Positions 1 through 6,568 of a stretch of 8,424 bases of DNA are shown in pieces; position 1 is the stretch's first letter, and every line of letters starts with the position of its first letter. A program made the position numbers and the translations under genes. Source of the DNA: an uncultured Oscillospiraceae bacterium (lineage in GTDB: Bacteria; Bacillota; Clostridia; Oscillospirales; Acutalibacteraceae); NCBI GenBank assembly GCA_900546895.1, contig UREO01000122.1, forward strand, positions 1 through 8,424, given 5' to 3'. Below the pieces are notes generated by a model. It worked only from the letters and a program-made list of their open reading frames with translations, was not told the DNA's origin and made no database searches.

Positions 1-142
1 GCAACAGATGATCGATCATGGGCATCAGCGTCTGGCTGTGGGTCAGACGGGTATTGATGTAAAATTCCCCCAGCAGTCTGTCGCCGTCAAGCAGAGCTGT
101 CGAAGCCGCAGTCGCGGAAGAATCGATTGCCAGTATCCTCAT
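1..142 (-). CDS. tsaB: TsaB, N-terminal part (tRNA t6A37 biosynthesis)
   Basis: This is the first 47 codons of a gene that continues beyond base 1. The protein starts MRILAIDSSATAASTALLDG, the usual opening of TsaB, an ASKHA-fold relative of TsaD: a beta strand, then an LAIDSS-type motif. The segment NTRLTHSQTLMPMIDHLL follows, matching the family pattern of a conserved HSxxLMPxI helix. In known systems TsaB is a non-catalytic partner that dimerises with TsaD and works with TsaE to attach threonylcarbamoyl to A37 of ANN-decoding tRNAs in the cytoplasm. Its ATG overlaps the tsaE stop in an ATGA arrangement, which implies translational coupling. The order tsaE-tsaB, often followed by rimI and tsaD, is common in Firmicutes; the later genes would lie outside the window. 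The part containing the rest of the fold cannot be judged here. Confidence 0.93.
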   Translation of the reverse strand, partial: MRILAIDSSATAASTALLDGDRLLGEFYINTRLTHSQTLMPMIDHLL

Positions 143-564
143 GGTTTTATCCCTTCTATCTGAAAAATTCGTTCGTTTTCCCGCGCGCCCCGGCAAATTT
201 CAATCCGTATCGCATCCTGAGGAAGAGCGGCCTCGATGTTTTCGCTCCACTCAATGACGAGCACGCCGCCGCTGTCGAGATAATCAAAAAATCCGGTGGA
301 GTAAAGATCGTCCCACCCGGTTACGCGGAACATATCAAAATGGTAAACATCCAGCCTGCCGTGATATTCGTGAATGAGCGCAAAGGTCGGGCTGGAAACG
401 CCGTCCTGAATTCCAAGCCCGCGGGCAAGGCCGCGCGTGAAGGCGGTCTTCCCCATCCCCATCCCGCCGAAAAGCGCCAGCACCTCGCCGCCGGTCAGCT
501 TTTCCGCAATTTTCACCCCGAGTGCTTCCGTCTCGGCAGGCGAAGAAGTGATGATTTCCTGCAT
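139..564 (-). CDS. tsaE: TsaE, tRNA threonylcarbamoyladenosine biosynthesis ATPase
   Basis: A complete 141-residue P-loop protein of normal family length. The Walker A loop is GGMGMGKTAF at residues 33-42; most family members have GxLGAGKT, so the Met residues are a mild variation. Other family marks are VSSPTF (56-61, switch-like segment), the HFDMFR stretch (75-80; family HxDxYR) and VIEWSE (103-108, with the conserved E-W). TsaE binds and hydrolyses ATP and resets the TsaB-TsaD complex during t6A synthesis in the cytoplasm. The ATG at 564 is preceded by AAGGGGA (571-577) with a 6-nt gap, which fixes the start. The gene sits 19 bp after fhs with no hairpin between, and its stop overlaps the tsaB start by 4 bp, so it is probably co-transcribed with both. 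The product call is firm. Confidence 0.96.
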   Translation of the reverse strand: MQEIITSSPAETEALGVKIAEKLTGGEVLALFGGMGMGKTAFTRGLARGLGIQDGVSSPTFALIHEYHGRLDVYHFDMFRVTGWDDLYSTGFFDYLDSGGVLVIEWSENIEAALPQDAIRIEICRGARENERIFQIEGIKP

Positions 565-583
565 ATCCGGTCCCCTTACATCT

Positions 584-2251
584 TTAAAATAATCCCGAAA
601 TTCTCCCGTTCGAGTCCACGTCGATCTTTTCGGCGGACGGTACCCTCGGCAGTCCGGGCATGGTCAAAATATCCCCCGCGTACGCAACCACAAACCCCGC
701 TCCGTTGGAAAGGCACAGGTCGCGGATCGTAATACGGAAGCCCTTCGGCCGTCCCAGAAGCGCGGCGTTGTCGGAAAGGGAATATTGGGTTTTTGCAACG
801 CAGACGGGCAGCCTGTCCCCGCCGAGCACGGTGATTTCGACAATGGCCTTTTCCGCCTGAGCGGTGTAGTCCACACCGTCCGCCCCGTAAATTTCTTTGG
901 CAATGCATTCAATCTTCTGTTTGACCGTGGAATCGACGGAATAAATCGGATGGAAATCCGACGGCTTTTCCGCCGCCTCACAGACCTTTTGCGCCAGCTC
1001 CACACCGCCCGCGCCACCTTTGGCAAAGACCTCCGAAAGCGCGAAATCCGCGCCGTTGTCGCGGCAGTATTTTTCAATATACGCCAGCTCAGCGTCGGAA
1101 TCGCTGCCGAAGCGGTTGATGGCAACGACTACCGGCACCCCGTACTTCTTCATATTGGCGATATGCGCACCCAGATTGACAATCCCCTTTTTCAGCGCTT
1201 CCGGATTCTCCGCCGCAGTACGGTCCTTCGGCACGCCGCCGTTGTATTTCAGCGCGCGCGCGGTCGCCACAAGGACAACGGCGCTGGGCTTCAGCCCCGC
1301 AAGACGGCACTTGATGTCCAAAAACTTTTCCGCGCCAAGGTCGGAGCCGAAGCCGGCCTCGGTAATGCAGTAATCGGCAAGCTTCAAAGCAAGACGCGTA
1401 GCCCGGACGGAGTTGCAGCCGTGAGCAATGTTGGCAAACGGCCCGCCGTGCATGATGACAGGCGTGCCCTCCAGCGTCTGTACCAGATTCGGATTGATCG
1501 CGTCTTTCAAAAGCGCGGCCATGGCACCCTGAGCCTTGAGGTCTGAAGCGTAAACGGGCGCGCCCGCAAAGGTGTACGCGACCAGAATTCTTCCCAGCCG
1601 TTCCTTCAGATCCGTAATGTCAGACGCAAGGCAGAAAATGGCCATGATTTCCGACGCAACGGTAATGCAGAAGCTGTCTTCGCGGGGAATCCCGTTGATT
1701 TTTCCGCCAAGGCCGACCACGATGCTGCGCAGGGCGCGGTCATTCATGTCGAGACAGCGTTTTATTAAAATTCTGCGCTGGTCAATCCCCAGCGCGTTTC
1801 CCTGATGAATATGGTTGTCCAGCATGGCGCAGAGCAAATTGTTTGCGGAAGTAATGGCGTGAAAATCTCCCGTAAAATGCAGGTTGATGTCCTCCATCGG
1901 CACCACCTGTGCGTATCCGCCGCCCGCGGCGCCCCCTTTGATGCCGAATACCGGGCCGAGGCTCGGTTCGCGAAGGGCAATGACGGCATTTTTTCCGATT
2001 TGCTTCATTGCCTCACCAAGGCCCGCCGTCGTAGTGGTCTTCCCTTCCCCCGCGGGAGTCGGGTTGATTGCCGTAACCAGAATGAGTTTGCCGTCCTTAC
2101 GGGAGGCAAGTCTGTTGTAGAGAGAGTCGTTCAGCTTTGCTTTAAACCGGCCATAGGGCTCAAGTTCTTCCTCGTGAATTCCGAGGTCAGCGGCAATTTT
2201 CGCAATCGGTACGAGCTTTGCCTGCTGTGCAATTTCGATGTCCGTGAGCAT
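584..2251 (-). CDS. fhs: Formate--tetrahydrofolate ligase (10-formyl-THF synthetase)
   Basis: A full-length 555-residue enzyme, close to the roughly 555-560 usual for bacterial Fhs. It joins formate to tetrahydrofolate using ATP, giving 10-formyl-THF for purine and formyl-Met synthesis and, in acetogens, for the methyl branch of the Wood-Ljungdahl pathway. It acts in the cytoplasm, normally as a homotetramer. The sequence shows the P-loop TPAGEGKTT (65-73) and the signature REPSLGPVFGIKGGAAGGGY (94-113), followed by the MEDINLHFTGDFHAITSANN region (119-138). The ATG at 2251 follows TTAGGAGA with about 8 nt spacing. It is the first gene of a minus-strand run into tsaE and tsaB, with its own candidate promoter at 2285-2313. 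No other one-carbon genes are in view, so the window does not show whether it serves acetogenesis or only anabolic one-carbon supply. Confidence 0.98.
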   Translation of the reverse strand: MLTDIEIAQQAKLVPIAKIAADLGIHEEELEPYGRFKAKLNDSLYNRLASRKDGKLILVTAINPTPAGEGKTTTTAGLGEAMKQIGKNAVIALREPSLGPVFGIKGGAAGGGYAQVVPMEDINLHFTGDFHAITSANNLLCAMLDNHIHQGNALGIDQRRILIKRCLDMNDRALRSIVVGLGGKINGIPREDSFCITVASEIMAIFCLASDITDLKERLGRILVAYTFAGAPVYASDLKAQGAMAALLKDAINPNLVQTLEGTPVIMHGGPFANIAHGCNSVRATRLALKLADYCITEAGFGSDLGAEKFLDIKCRLAGLKPSAVVLVATARALKYNGGVPKDRTAAENPEALKKGIVNLGAHIANMKKYGVPVVVAINRFGSDSDAELAYIEKYCRDNGADFALSEVFAKGGAGGVELAQKVCEAAEKPSDFHPIYSVDSTVKQKIECIAKEIYGADGVDYTAQAEKAIVEITVLGGDRLPVCVAKTQYSLSDNAALLGRPKGFRITIRDLCLSNGAGFVVAYAGDILTMPGLPRVPSAEKIDVDSNGRISGLF

Positions 2252-2284
2252 TCATGCATTCTCCTAACACATAATTATGACAAA

Positions 2285-2313
2285 ATTATATCATATTCTT
2301 TTGTAAAAATGAA
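2285..2313 (-). promoter_or_regulatory. Candidate sigma-A promoter of fhs
   Basis: Reading the minus strand, a perfect TATAAT lies at 2290-2285. A weak -35 match, TTCATT, lies at 2313-2308, with a 17-nt spacer. Transcription would begin near 2278, giving a short leader of about 27 nt before the fhs ATG at 2251. The -10 is strong and well placed; the -35 is poor, so the promoter may need help from a regulator or other upstream DNA. No riboswitch-sized leader fits. Confidence 0.6.
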
Positions 2314-2335
2314 CAGGAAAGAATAATATTTCCTG
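2314..2335. repeat. 7-bp inverted repeat beside the fhs promoter
   Basis: CAGGAAA (2314-2320) and TTTCCTG (2329-2335) are perfect inverted copies separated by 8 nt of AT-rich DNA (GAATAATA). The repeat abuts the candidate -35 of fhs on its upstream side. Its size and spacing suit a dimeric DNA-binding protein. A hairpin with no T-run is the alternative. No cognate regulator can be named from the window. Confidence 0.4.
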
Positions 2336-2370
2336 ATGAAACAGGCGGCGGAAGCATCGTTGTCAGGATA

Positions 2371-2379
2371 TGTTATAAT
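2371..2379 (+). promoter_or_regulatory. Extended -10 promoter candidate for the two-component genes
   Basis: TGTTATAAT reads as an extended -10 element (TG-N-TATAAT) on the plus strand. The -35 window about 17 nt upstream (2351-2356, GAAGCA) is poor, as is usual when the TG extension is present. TTGTCA at 2360-2365 is only 8 nt away and cannot serve as the -35. Transcription from here would start near 2386 and give a leader of about 125 nt containing the 23-bp-period repeats. Confidence 0.5.
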
Positions 2380-2425
2380 AAAAAGCAACTCTACAGATCA
2401 AGAATCGGCACTGAAAAAATTAATC

Positions 2426-2468
2426 TTCAGTTTTTTGTAAGAAATGCGTTCAGTTTTTTGTAAGAAAT
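2426..2468. repeat. Perfect 20-bp direct repeat with 23-bp period
   Basis: TTCAGTTTTTTGTAAGAAAT occurs at 2426-2445 and again at 2449-2468, separated by GCG. The repeat ends 42 bp before the response regulator ATG. Partial echoes of its GTAAG core follow at 2474-2478 (GTAAG) and 2482-2489 (TTGTTAAG). OmpR/VanR-family regulators typically bind direct repeats on one DNA face, so an autoregulatory binding site is the natural reading. That is inference, as no binding site for this regulator is known to me. The 23-bp period is roughly two helical turns. Confidence 0.6.
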
Positions 2469-2510
2469 ATGCGGTAAGCTGTTGTTAAGGTTTTTGGGGG
2501 AGGAAATCAA

Positions 2511-3212
2511 ATGGATAAAAAACAGATTCTGATTGTCGACGACGACCGTGAAATCGTTCGTGCAATCGCCATTTTGCTGGAAAGAGAGGGTTATTCGGCC
2601 CTGTGTGCCTACGACGGGCTGGAGGCCGTCAACGCGGCGATGAACAACGAAGTCCATTTGATTTTGATCGATGTGATGATGCCGAAGCTGAACGGGCTTT
2701 CCGCAGTCATGAAAATCCGTGAAAAGCGCAACATTCCGATCATCGTGCTTTCGGCAAAAAGCGAGGACACCGATAAAATTCTCGGGCTCAGCATGGGTGC
2801 GGACGATTACGTGACAAAGCCGTTCAATCCCATGGAGCTTGTCGCGCGCGTCCGTTCCCAGCTCAGGCGCTATATCAGCCTGGGCGACATCAACGCGAAT
2901 ATGAACGCAAACGAAATCGTCAACGGCAGACTGGGCTACAACACGGACGAGCGTATCCTGAAGGCGGACGGCGAGCCTGTCCGCCTGACAGCGACGGAAA
3001 GTAAAATCGTCGACCTGCTGATGCGCAATCTGGGCAGAACCTTTCCTGCGGAGGAAATCTACCGCCGCGTATGGAACGAGCCCGCCTACTGTGTGGAAAA
3101 CACCGTGATGGTACATATCCGCCGCATCCGGGAAAAAATCGAACTGAACCCAAAGGAACCCGAATATTTAAAGGTGGTGTGGGGCATTGGCTACAAAATC
3201 GAAAAAGTTTAA
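2511..3212 (+). CDS. OmpR/VanR-family response regulator
   Basis: A complete 233-residue two-domain regulator. Residues 1-120 form the receiver, with acidic residues D10-D12, phospho-acceptor Asp54 in LILIDVMMPKLNG, the Ser81 switch position and Lys103 in VTKPF. After a linker (about 121-137), residues 138-233 form the winged-helix DNA-binding domain, including LTATESKIVDLL, the segment ENTVMVHIRRIREKIE and the closing VVWGIGYKIE. It should activate or repress genes in the cytoplasm after phosphotransfer from the adjacent kinase. The ATG at 2511 follows GGGAGG (2498-2503) with a 7-nt gap. Its end overlaps the kinase start by 26 bp, so the two are made together. The 23-bp-period repeat upstream may be its own binding site. 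The closest overall style is VanR-like, but nothing here shows a vancomycin role: no vanHAX-type genes are present. The signal and regulon are unknown. Confidence 0.96.
   Translation: MDKKQILIVDDDREIVRAIAILLEREGYSALCAYDGLEAVNAAMNNEVHLILIDVMMPKLNGLSAVMKIREKRNIPIIVLSAKSEDTDKILGLSMGADDYVTKPFNPMELVARVRSQLRRYISLGDINANMNANEIVNGRLGYNTDERILKADGEPVRLTATESKIVDLLMRNLGRTFPAEEIYRRVWNEPAYCVENTVMVHIRRIREKIELNPKEPEYLKVVWGIGYKIEKV
3171..3189 (+). promoter_or_regulatory. Ribosome binding site and TTG start of the sensor kinase
   Basis: AAGGTGG (3171-3177) lies 9 nt before TTG at 3187, all inside the end of the regulator gene. No ATG or GTG is available in this frame near the site. The next in-frame ATG is at 3247, 20 codons on and inside the first membrane segment, so TTG is the best start. 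Confidence 0.75.
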
Positions 3213-5223
3213 GGCGGTATTCAGCTGGCTCTGTTTTTTCTTCAGTATGGTGACGATTACAGGCATTCTGATCTTTGGCCTCTTTTTTTCCGGGGAATTT
3301 ATCAACCGCGGCGACTACTTCCTCCGGGAAATAAAAGATACCTTTGAACCGGATTATCAAAAAACTTCCCTGTTCAGTCAGTCGATGGGGTACCGGCTGC
3401 AGGATATTCTGGATTCGCTGGCCGCAGGAAAAGAAGCCGACGACGGTGCCTGGGGCGTTTTGGACCGGGACGCGAGCAAAAACATCCTCTATTCGGCAGG
3501 AACAAAGGAAAAACCCGCCAAATATTCCAACGGATACCCGAATCTGGATCTGGACACCGCGCCGCTGCCGGACGGATATAACTTCAAGCTGCACTTCGAC
3601 GGCGAAAAGGTGACGATTACCAAGGACGGAAAAAATCTGGATATTTACGGAGACGGCGTTTACCGGCCGAACAAATCCATGTGGTATGTTCCGGGTTACA
3701 CCAGCAACACGGACCTGAACGATTCCGCGCTGGAGGACTACCGCGTAACCATGTTTGTCCGCAATGAGCTTGTCGAACCGATCAGCGGCAGCAGCGTGCT
3801 GTCCTACATTCCGGAGGAGCAGACAAATATGAAAACCGCTTTGTACGCCGCCGGGGTCCTGCTGCTGCTCAGCCTGATTGCCTTGGCCGTATATGTTCTG
3901 TTTAGGAAAGATAAAAAGCAGACCGATCTGGCTCTTGCCCGCTTTACCGGCTGGTTCTGGTGGGAGTTTAAAGCGCTGTGCGTTGCCGTACTGGTCTATC
4001 TGGACTTGCTTTTTATGGGCGCAACCTGGCGCAGCGGCTGGGTTCTATGGGGAATCTGCGCGGTGATTTCGCTGTTCTGCTATTATCTGGTTGTAAACGA
4101 TATGCGCTATAACCGACCCTTCTACCGGCACAATATTTTTAACTCCGCTTTGAAGAATTACCGAAGATTTGAGTTTTCAAAGCCGTTCCAGCGGCAGATG
4201 GTGCAACGCTTCTGGGCACTGCTGGCGGCTGAAGTCCTGCTGCTACTGTTCGGTTTGATCGTAACAGCCATCATTCATCCCAGTTCCTTCTTCGTCATGG
4301 TCTTTCTGCTGCTGGTGCTTGCCGGCATGATTTATCTGATATACCGGTATGTGCGCAGATTTCAGAACACCGTCTGCGACATTGGGCTTTTGATACGCCA
4401 TATTTCCCTTGTGAGAACCGGCGATCCTTCGGCGGTGGTCGAGCTGCCCGCGGAAGCGGACCTGAAAAACGCTTCGCTGGAATTGAACGAGATCCAGTCC
4501 GGCATCGGTGAAGCGGTGGAGGAACGCCTCAAAAGCGAACGGATGAAAATAGAGCTGATCACCAATGTGAGCCACGACCTGAAAACACCGCTCACCTCCA
4601 TCATCAGCTATATCGACCTGTTAAAGCAGGAAGAGAGTCTTCCCGACCATGTAAAGGACTATATCGAAATCCTTGCCCAAAAATCCGACCGGCTGAAAAA
4701 CATGGTGCAGGACATCTTTCAGGTGAGCAAGGCGGCCAGCGGAAACATCGAGATGGATCCGGAAATTCTGGATTTCGGCAAGCTGATCCTGCAGACACTG
4801 GCGGACATGAACGAGCAGGTGGAGGCTTCCGGCCTGATCTTAAAAACCGACATTCCGGATACTCCCGTCATGATTCGGGCGGACGGAAAGCTCTTATACC
4901 GGGTGTTCCAGAATCTCATCGGCAACGCGCTGCAGTATTCGCTGGACGACTCCCGTGTATTTATCACGCTGGAACAAACGGGGGAAGAAGCCTCCGCCTC
5001 GGTAAAGAATACTTCCCGCTTTGAGTTGAACGGCGACCGGGATATGACCGAACGCTTTGTAAGGGGAGACGGCTCGCGCACGACAAGCGGCAGCGGACTG
5101 GGGCTTTCCATTGCGCGCAGCTTTACGGAGGCCTGCGGGGGCAGGTTCGGAATCAGTGTCGACGCCGATCTCTTTTCGGTCAAAGTCGACTTTCCGCTTA
5201 TCCAGCGACCGGAAGAGCAATGA
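3187..5223 (+). CDS. Six-TM sensor histidine kinase, partner of the upstream regulator
   Basis: A complete 678-residue membrane kinase. TM1 is about residues 11-36 and is followed by an outside domain of about 180 residues (37-215) of no family I recognise. TM2 is about 216-239, then two pairs of helices (about 261-278 and 283-303; 343-363 and 366-388) and a HAMP-like linker (389-450). The HisKA helix carries H-box VSHDLKTPLTSI with phospho-acceptor His463. The ATPase domain has the N-box NLIGNALQYS (N576, N580), F-box region ERFVRGD (622-628) and glycine-rich GSGLGLSIA (635-643). The usual DxGxG G1 box is replaced by SVKNTSRF (605-612), a spelling I recognise from a clostridial kinase group thought to remain active. 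It overlaps the regulator gene by 26 bp from a TTG start and is followed by a terminator. The likely role is envelope sensing; the ligand is unknown. Confidence 0.94.
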   Translation: MATKSKKFKAVFSWLCFFFSMVTITGILIFGLFFSGEFINRGDYFLREIKDTFEPDYQKTSLFSQSMGYRLQDILDSLAAGKEADDGAWGVLDRDASKNILYSAGTKEKPAKYSNGYPNLDLDTAPLPDGYNFKLHFDGEKVTITKDGKNLDIYGDGVYRPNKSMWYVPGYTSNTDLNDSALEDYRVTMFVRNELVEPISGSSVLSYIPEEQTNMKTALYAAGVLLLLSLIALAVYVLFRKDKKQTDLALARFTGWFWWEFKALCVAVLVYLDLLFMGATWRSGWVLWGICAVISLFCYYLVVNDMRYNRPFYRHNIFNSALKNYRRFEFSKPFQRQMVQRFWALLAAEVLLLLFGLIVTAIIHPSSFFVMVFLLLVLAGMIYLIYRYVRRFQNTVCDIGLLIRHISLVRTGDPSAVVELPAEADLKNASLELNEIQSGIGEAVEERLKSERMKIELITNVSHDLKTPLTSIISYIDLLKQEESLPDHVKDYIEILAQKSDRLKNMVQDIFQVSKAASGNIEMDPEILDFGKLILQTLADMNEQVEASGLILKTDIPDTPVMIRADGKLLYRVFQNLIGNALQYSLDDSRVFITLEQTGEEASASVKNTSRFELNGDRDMTERFVRGDGSRTTSGSGLGLSIARSFTEACGGRFGISVDADLFSVKVDFPLIQRPEEQ

Positions 5224-5247
5224 AGAGTGCGGTTGCTGTAAACATAA

Positions 5248-5300
5248 AAAGGAAAACCGATGCGAGCTTCCCGCCCGCGCCGGTTTTCCTTTATTATTCG
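5248..5300 (+). terminator. Rho-independent-type terminator after the two-component operon
   Basis: AAAGGAAAACCG (5248-5259) pairs perfectly with CGGTTTTCCTTT (5281-5292). The 12-bp stem closes a 21-nt GC-rich loop and is followed by ATTATTCG. It begins 24 bp after the kinase stop. The downstream tail is T-rich but interrupted, so termination may be incomplete. Confidence 0.75.
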
Positions 5301-5301
5301 C

Positions 5302-5330
5302 TTGCAGTTTTCGCGTTTCCATCATATAAT
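5302..5330 (+). promoter_or_regulatory. Candidate sigma-A promoter of the RodA-like gene
   Basis: TTGCAG (5302-5307) and a perfect TATAAT (5325-5330) are spaced by exactly 17 nt. Transcription would start near 5337, leaving a leader of only about 15 nt. The promoter lies just after the preceding terminator, so this gene appears to be transcribed independently of the kinase. The gene's Shine-Dalgarno site is AGAGGTG at 5340-5346. Confidence 0.65.
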
Positions 5331-5351
5331 AAGTAAATTAGAGGTGAAGTC

Positions 5352-6503
5352 ATGCGAGGTTTGAAATCTTTTCTCAACTATTTAAAACGGGCGGACAAGC
5401 TGTATTGGACCGTCATGATTCTGATATCGGCGTACAGCCTCCTGTTGCTCAAAACCGTGCCCAACAGCGATTCGGGCAAGTCCTATTTTGCTGTACAGCT
5501 GGTCGCCATTGTGATCGGCTATGTGGGCGCGATCCTGTTCACGCTGATCGATTACCGGGAAATCGCGAGCTATTGGTATATTGTCGCGGGATTTTGCCTG
5601 TTTTTAATTATTTATACGCAGATTTTCGGTAAGGCGGTCACGAATAGCGGCGGTATAAACGCAAAAGCATGGATAGTACTCCCCGGCGGGATGACCTTTC
5701 AGCCGAGCGAATTGGTCAAAATCGGTTTTATCATTACCTTTTCCAAGCATTTATCGGAACTGAAAGAACGCGACCTGCTGAAATCCTTTCCGCAGGTCCT
5801 GCTGTTGGCTTTTCATGCATTGATTCCAGTCGTACTGGTCCATTTTCAGGGAGACGACGGCACCGCGGTCATCTTCTTCTGCATGTTTCTTGCCATGGCG
5901 TTTGGAGCCGGGGTTCAGCTCAGATACTTCGGGGCGCTATTCGCCGCGCTGGCTGTTGCCTTTCCTATTGCGTGGGAATATCTTTTACAGGATTACCAAA
6001 AAGACCGCTTTACCATTTTTCGCCACCCGGAATCGGACCCGCTGGACAAGGGTCTGCAGCAGATTCAGGGGAGGCTGTCCATCGGCAGCGGACAGCTGTG
6101 GGGACGCGGACTGTTTAACGGCAATTCGCGCGTCAGTAAAAGGCTGGTACCCGTACAGCAAAGCGATTTCATTTTTTCCGTTGCCGGAGAACTGCTTGGA
6201 TTTTTTGGCTGTATGCTGATTATGGTTCTTCTGCTGCTTCTCCTGCTGCGGACGCTCCGGATTGCGAGAAAATCCCCCGACTGTCTGGGCAGCAGCATCT
6301 GCTTCGGCTTCTTCGGCATGATCGCGGCGCAGGCACTGTTCAATTTAGGCATGTGCCTGAACCTTTTGCCGGTCATGGGTGTCACGCTCCCGTTTTTCAG
6401 CGCGGGCGGTTCGTCCGCAGCCTGTCTGTATCTGGGGTTCGGGTTAGCGCAGAACGTGCATATGCACAGAATGAACACGGACAAAGTCACGCTCCGGCGA
6501 TAG
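5352..6503 (+). CDS. FtsW/RodA/SpoVE-family peptidoglycan glycosyltransferase, RodA-like
   Basis: A 383-residue polytopic membrane protein of the SEDS family, which polymerises lipid II into glycan strands with a class B PBP partner. About ten hydrophobic segments are visible. Family marks in order: the INAKAWIVLPG region (102-112), QPSELVKIGF (117-126), QGDDGTA (166-172; family QPDLGTA, catalytic Asp probably D168), the amphipathic HPESDPLDKGLQQIQG stretch (225-240) with IGSGQLWGRGLFNG (244-257), SDFIFSVAGELLGFFG (271-286), and LLPVMGVTLPFFSAGGSS (338-355). The amphipathic segment and GRGLFNG resemble RodA more than FtsW, so elongation is the better guess; SpoVE-like use in sporulation remains possible. 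It is a stand-alone gene with its own promoter and a strong terminator, and no PBP2, mreBCD or mur gene is nearby. The family call is firm; the exact paralogue is not. Confidence 0.92.
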   Translation: MRGLKSFLNYLKRADKLYWTVMILISAYSLLLLKTVPNSDSGKSYFAVQLVAIVIGYVGAILFTLIDYREIASYWYIVAGFCLFLIIYTQIFGKAVTNSGGINAKAWIVLPGGMTFQPSELVKIGFIITFSKHLSELKERDLLKSFPQVLLLAFHALIPVVLVHFQGDDGTAVIFFCMFLAMAFGAGVQLRYFGALFAALAVAFPIAWEYLLQDYQKDRFTIFRHPESDPLDKGLQQIQGRLSIGSGQLWGRGLFNGNSRVSKRLVPVQQSDFIFSVAGELLGFFGCMLIMVLLLLLLLRTLRIARKSPDCLGSSICFGFFGMIAAQALFNLGMCLNLLPVMGVTLPFFSAGGSSAACLYLGFGLAQNVHMHRMNTDKVTLRR

Positions 6504-6509
6504 AGCGTC

Positions 6510-6558
6510 ATGATAAAAAACACCGTCTGGACAACAGCCAGACGGTGTTTTTTATCAT
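6510..6558. terminator. Perfect 21-bp-stem hairpin, likely two-way terminator
   Basis: Bases 6510-6530 are the exact reverse complement of 6538-6558, closing a 7-nt loop (ACAACAG). The core is CACCGTCTGG/CCAGACGGTG, flanked by A6 on the left arm and T6 on the right, so transcripts from either side end in a GC stem plus a U-run. It lies 6 bp after the RodA-like stop and 10 bp after the DUF3006 stop, between convergent genes, which suits a shared terminator. Confidence 0.92.
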
Positions 6559-6568
6559 ATCGTGCATT

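Noticed and set aside
127..732. 201-codon open frame on the plus strand
   Set aside because: It crosses tsaB, tsaE and the fhs end in antisense, with low-complexity Arg- and Pro-rich translation.
785..1546. 253-codon open frame on the plus strand inside fhs
   Set aside because: It is antisense to a strongly conserved enzyme, has no family resemblance, and is expected from the GC-rich third codon positions.
2360..2365. TTGTCA as a -35 box for the promoter at 2371-2379
   Set aside because: The gap to TATAAT is 8 nt, far from the 16-18 nt needed.
2410..2436. ACTGAA...TTCAGT stem followed by T6, terminator- or attenuator-like
   Set aside because: The stem is only 6 bp with two G-C pairs and a 10-nt loop. 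The T-run belongs to the 23-bp-period repeat, which explains it better.
2511..5223. Vancomycin-resistance VanRS system
   Set aside because: The pair is VanRS-like only in family. No ligase, dehydrogenase or dipeptidase gene of the van type is in the window, and the kinase has a different membrane layout.
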